DNA from: Sphingomonas sp. Leaf412
Lineage (GTDB): Bacteria; Pseudomonadota; Alphaproteobacteria; Sphingomonadales; Sphingomonadaceae
NCBI RefSeq assembly: GCF_001425405.1
Contig: NZ_LMQP01000003.1
Location: forward strand, 387,715-451,714
Reading direction: 5' to 3'
Length of the DNA stretch: 64,000 bases
Shown: positions 61,185 through 64,000 of the stretch, in pieces
Position numbering within the stretch: position 1 is the first letter of the stretch
How the letters are laid out: the number at the start of each line of letters is the position of its first letter
Program-made: the position numbers and the translations under genes
The notes under the pieces: model-generated
The model's input: the letters and a program-made list of their open reading frames with translations, nothing else
What the model was told of the DNA's origin: nothing
The model's database searches: none

Positions 61185-62332
61185 AGCGGGGCGCCGTCAC
61201 CGGCGTCTTCCGCTTCCATCAGGCGGCCAACGGCCAGGCGCTCGGCCATGGAAAGCGCCGGATGCCAAAGATCGAAAATGAAGACGACGCGTGGCTCGTC
61301 GCTGTCGTTGATGGCTTCGTGCTCGATCGTATCGTCGAACACGAACGCCTCGCCAACGCGCCAGGGTCGCGTTTCCGCGCCTACGCGATATCGGCAATTG
61401 TCCGGGATGATGAGTGGCAGGTGGCAAACGAGGCGCGTGTTCGCCACGCCGGTATGCGGCGGTATGCGGGTGTGAGCCTTGAGGAGTGAGAACATCGCGT
61501 TGGGGGATCGTCCGGCGACCCGCGGCTGATCGACCGGATCGATTGCGGCGAGGGTAAGAGGGCAGGCGTCAGCATTGGCGGAAACACGCTGGCCGTTCCG
61601 AAGCAGATGAAATGCGGTCCAGTCCGCCGAATGATTCAAGGCCGCCCATTGGCGCACCGGTTGGCCCGGTTGATATTGTACGTAAGGTTCGGCGCGCATT
61701 CGGTCATGTTGCAGCAACGCCAGATATTCGTCGCGGATCGCCTCGGTCTGCGCTTCAAGCTGTTCGAGCCATGGGAACGAGGCGCGATCGTGAAACTCAC
61801 GTTCCGGTAAGCCGGGATAGTGATAGTGCGTCGGTGCGGAATGAAACACGCGCGTCTGATGCAGGGCATTGCTGGAAAATCGGTCAAGCCGCCGTCGCAT
61901 GTCGGAAGTAAGCCCGGGTACGTCGTCGATGACATCTCGCCATGTCGCCGCGACCCCCTCGACATACGTGTTACCAACCCGGCGGGCATGATCGACCGCC
62001 GAAACAAGATGGGGCGGGACGGGTTCCTGCTCCGGAAGCTGCGCGATCGCGCGAAGGTATGTCCGACCGGCGTCCGATGTCCGCCCCGACAATTCCAGCA
62101 GACGTGCCTGACTCATCAGTGCCATGAAATGGAGGGGGTCTAGGCGCAGCGCGGCAGCAATCGCCTTTTCGGCGCCGGCGTGATCGCCCAGTGCGCGCCG
62201 CACGGAGGCCAGCTTTACCCAAACGTCAATCCGCGTCGGGTCCTGCGTTGCCGTATCCGTCAGCAGTCGCTCCGCTCCGGCGACGTCGCCACGCGCAGCG
62301 CATGCGTCGGCCTCGCGTTCGAGCGCATCCAT
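61181..62332 (-). CDS. TPR protein with aspartyl/asparaginyl beta-hydroxylase domain
   Basis: A protein of 383 residues. Residues 1-100 have three TPR-like units (AGAERLLTDTATQDPTRIDVWVKLASVRRALGDHAGAEKAIAAALRLDP). Residues 200-365 form a Fe(II)/2-oxoglutarate oxygenase like AspH/LpxO: RIPPHTGVANTRLVCHLPLIIP (His293, Arg300, His304) and GEAFVFDDTIEHEAIN (His338). Such enzymes hydroxylate Asp/Asn side chains or lipid acyl chains. Lower GC than neighbours. It converges with the M23 gene by four bases. Confidence 0.88.
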   Translation of the reverse strand: MDALEREADACAARGDVAGAERLLTDTATQDPTRIDVWVKLASVRRALGDHAGAEKAIAAALRLDPLHFMALMSQARLLELSGRTSDAGRTYLRAIAQLPEQEPVPPHLVSAVDHARRVGNTYVEGVAATWRDVIDDVPGLTSDMRRRLDRFSSNALHQTRVFHSAPTHYHYPGLPEREFHDRASFPWLEQLEAQTEAIRDEYLALLQHDRMRAEPYVQYQPGQPVRQWAALNHSADWTAFHLLRNGQRVSANADACPLTLAAIDPVDQPRVAGRSPNAMFSLLKAHTRIPPHTGVANTRLVCHLPLIIPDNCRYRVGAETRPWRVGEAFVFDDTIEHEAINDSDEPRVVFIFDLWHPALSMAERLAVGRLMEAEDAGDGAPL

Positions 62333-62337
62333 CGCTG

Positions 62338-62865
62338 TCAGCGTACCCGCTTCGCACGAACGGTCGGTGCGCGCTCGAAATCGGCGAAATAGCTACCGAA
62401 CATGCCGCGCTTCAACGTGACCTTCTGTCCCGGCTTCACGGCCGAAAACACCGGCCAATCGTCTGTCTGCGCCCACAACGCCCCGTCTTCCAAGGTGAAG
62501 GTGATGCGGCCGCCATCGCCTTGTCCAACGGACTTGATCGTCGCCGTCATTTCCTTCTCGGGCTCACCGGCGCCGTCCAGGGCGCCGATCCGGGGAAGGG
62601 GGATGCCGAAGAGCGTCCGGCGCGCCTTCCGGATATCGTCCTGCTGGACGACGACGATCTTCTTGTTCTTGACCGCCGCGAGCATGGCACCGACCTCGCG
62701 ATCGAAACATGCCAGCCGCTGCGCATCGACGCTCACGTTTACGCAGTCGGCGACGCGTGACATCTGACCGCTGTCGACCGATGGCCGGGTCTGACCGGTG
62801 GCCGCCGCGGGAAAAACATGGAGCAACGACAGCACCGCAACGGCTGCGCATCCCGATTTTCTCAT
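62338..62865 (-). CDS. Secreted hypothetical protein
   Basis: A protein of 175 residues with a signal peptide (about 1-25, HVFPAAATGQ) and a conserved-looking short segment DCVNVSVDAQRLACFDREV (two Cys, typical of small periplasmic domains). It then has KNKKIVVVQQDDIRKARRTLFGIPLP and a C-terminal beta part (GGRITFTLEDGALWAQTDDW, VTLKRGMFGSYFADFE). The C-terminal part suggests a small OB- or SH3-like barrel. No function assigned. Five bases from the hydroxylase gene, likely the same operon. Confidence 0.75.
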   Translation of the reverse strand: MRKSGCAAVAVLSLLHVFPAAATGQTRPSVDSGQMSRVADCVNVSVDAQRLACFDREVGAMLAAVKNKKIVVVQQDDIRKARRTLFGIPLPRIGALDGAGEPEKEMTATIKSVGQGDGGRITFTLEDGALWAQTDDWPVFSAVKPGQKVTLKRGMFGSYFADFERAPTVRAKRVR

Positions 62866-63053
62866 CCTGTTCGCCACCTTCTGCCCCCTGAAACGGCTTG
62901 TTGCAATAAGGTCACACGGTTCTACGAACCCGCGCCGCTTCCCGCGATGTCGTTTACAACCCCGGAGGGGCGTTGCAAACAAATGGCAGTCGGTTCGAAA
63001 AAACGAGCGCCTCGGGACGCTTGCGAGCCTCAAATGGGGAAGGACACGTCACT

Positions 63054-64000
63054 GTGATCAAATCGAAGAGTGCGCTGCTCGGTAGCGCCGCATCGGCATT
63101 TGCCGCCATGGCGCTGTTCGCCGGCCCCGCGCTGGCGCAGACGACTCCGGAGGCCGGTGTCGGTCCGGTCGAGGGTCAGATCGAGCAGGCGTCGTCGGAT
63201 GGCGAGCCGGCCAGCAGCAGCACCGATCTGGTCGTCACCGGTTCGCGCCTGCGGTCGCCGAACCTGGAAAGCGCCAGCCCGATCACGGTGCTGAGCGCAG
63301 TCGAACTGAAGCAGACCGGCACGACCCGCGTCGAGGATCTCGTCAACTCGCTGCCGCAGGTGTTCGCCGGTCAGAACGCTGGCTATTCCAACGGCTCCAG
63401 CGGCACGGCGACGATCAACCTTCGCGGCCTCGGGTCCGAGCGGAACCTCGTGCTGGTCAACGGCCGTCGCTTGATGCCGGGCGATCCGGGATCTTCGGCG
63501 GCTGACATCAATGCTATCCCTGGTGCGATCATCAAGCGCGTGGACGTCCTGACGGGCGGCGCCTCGTCGGTGTACGGTGCCGATGCCGTGACCGGCGTCG
63601 TCAACTTCGTCCTGGACACCGATTTCGAGGGCCTGCGCCTCGACGGCCAGTATTCGTTCTACAACCACAACAATCGCGCCGGCGGCGAGGTGCAGCGGGC
63701 GCTCTCCGCGCGCGGCTTCGGTGCTCCCGACGGGCAGGTTGCGGACGGCGGCACGGTCGACGCGACGATTGCGTTCGGAACGAAGTTCGATGACGACCGC
63801 GGTCACATCACGGCCTATGCAGGCTATCGCAAGATCAACGCGGTGACGCAGGATCGTCGCGATTACAGCGCATGCGCGCTCGGTCAGTCGACCGCGGCTC
63901 AGCGTGCGGCGGGCTTCGGTCGCTACAATTGTGGTGGTTCGGCGACCTCCGCGAACGGCACGTTCTTTACCAACGACGCGACGTTGCAGGTTGGGCCGGG
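63054..64000 (+). CDS. TonB-dependent receptor, cut by the window end
   Basis: The first 315 residues of an outer-membrane receptor. Signal peptide about 1-28 (LFAGPALAQ), TonB-box-like LVVTGSRLRSPNLESASPIT, and plug with VEDLVNSLPQVFAGQNAGYSNGSSGTATINLRGLGSERNLVLVNGRRLMPG and VDVLTGGASSVYGADAVTGVVNFVLDTDFEG. The barrel begins near residue 195. GTG 63054 follows GGGGAAGGA at 63037-63045. The stop lies outside the window. It is divergent from the secreted protein and hydroxylase genes. Confidence 0.9.
   Translation, partial: MIKSKSALLGSAASAFAAMALFAGPALAQTTPEAGVGPVEGQIEQASSDGEPASSSTDLVVTGSRLRSPNLESASPITVLSAVELKQTGTTRVEDLVNSLPQVFAGQNAGYSNGSSGTATINLRGLGSERNLVLVNGRRLMPGDPGSSAADINAIPGAIIKRVDVLTGGASSVYGADAVTGVVNFVLDTDFEGLRLDGQYSFYNHNNRAGGEVQRALSARGFGAPDGQVADGGTVDATIAFGTKFDDDRGHITAYAGYRKINAVTQDRRDYSACALGQSTAAQRAAGFGRYNCGGSATSANGTFFTNDATLQVGP

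Overview
The window is high-GC, densely coded chromosomal DNA that looks like a sphingomonad (Sphingomonas or a close relative, Alphaproteobacteria). The evidence is two proteins with the sphingomonad PEPxxWA-CTERM sorting signal, four TonB-dependent receptors, and the alphaproteobacterial pairings ubiK-ybjN-proC, xseA-DUF2093-M23 and rimP-nusA-ylxR-infB-rbfA. Gene names rest on motifs read by eye; no database search was possible.

Layout. 0-5 kb: a PEP-CTERM protein, a small basic protein, a TonB-dependent receptor, a crotonase and rpiA. 5-10 kb: a membrane protein, a small secreted protein, then tkt and tal. With rpiA these give three enzymes of the non-oxidative pentose phosphate branch within 6 kb. 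10-15 kb: wecB, ugd and wecC on the minus strand, which make UDP-ManNAc, UDP-GlcA and UDP-ManNAcA for surface polysaccharide. 15-19 kb: tspO, ubiK, ybjN, proC and a DUF1905 protein, split by about 2 kb of repeat-only DNA. 19-22 kb: an LprI-like protein, a MarR regulator divergent from ilvE, and tRNA-Gln(TTG).

21.7-40.8 kb is an accessory nutrient locus. A beta-propeller protein, an MFS transporter and a ROK regulator form a minus-strand operon. They diverge, across an AT-rich palindrome, from a frameshifted TonB-dependent receptor and an acid phosphatase-GDPD fusion. Next come a second secreted GDPD with a parvulin isomerase, a Cys-cluster protein, a glycosyltransferase, another TonB-dependent receptor and a complete Ugp-like ABC importer. 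Together they suggest uptake and hydrolysis of glycerophosphodiesters or related phosphorylated glycosides; this is inference.

40.8-50 kb: a VOC protein, a VIT-family transporter, tdk, and the rimP-nusA-tautomerase-ylxR-infB-rbfA translation operon. That operon is interrupted by a plus-strand GIY-YIG nuclease gene bracketed by palindromic elements. 50-53 kb: two PQQ-type sugar dehydrogenases in tandem and two overlapping thioesterases. 53.3-55.8 kb: an uncharacterised four-gene cassette (49-residue peptide, two cupin/HEAT-like proteins, one winged-helix regulator). 55.8-64 kb: a crotonase, a second PEP-CTERM protein, purD and xseA with overlapping divergent starts, DUF2093, an M23 lipoprotein, a TPR-AspH hydroxylase, a secreted hypothetical protein, and a TonB-dependent receptor cut by the window end.

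An abundant palindromic element of about 95 bp (called element A here) runs through the whole window. It starts CGTCAtgCCGG, ends CCGGggTGACG, and has a hairpin at each end. It occurs as more than ten full or partial copies, twice supplies the likely start codon of a gene, and brackets the GIY-YIG nuclease gene.
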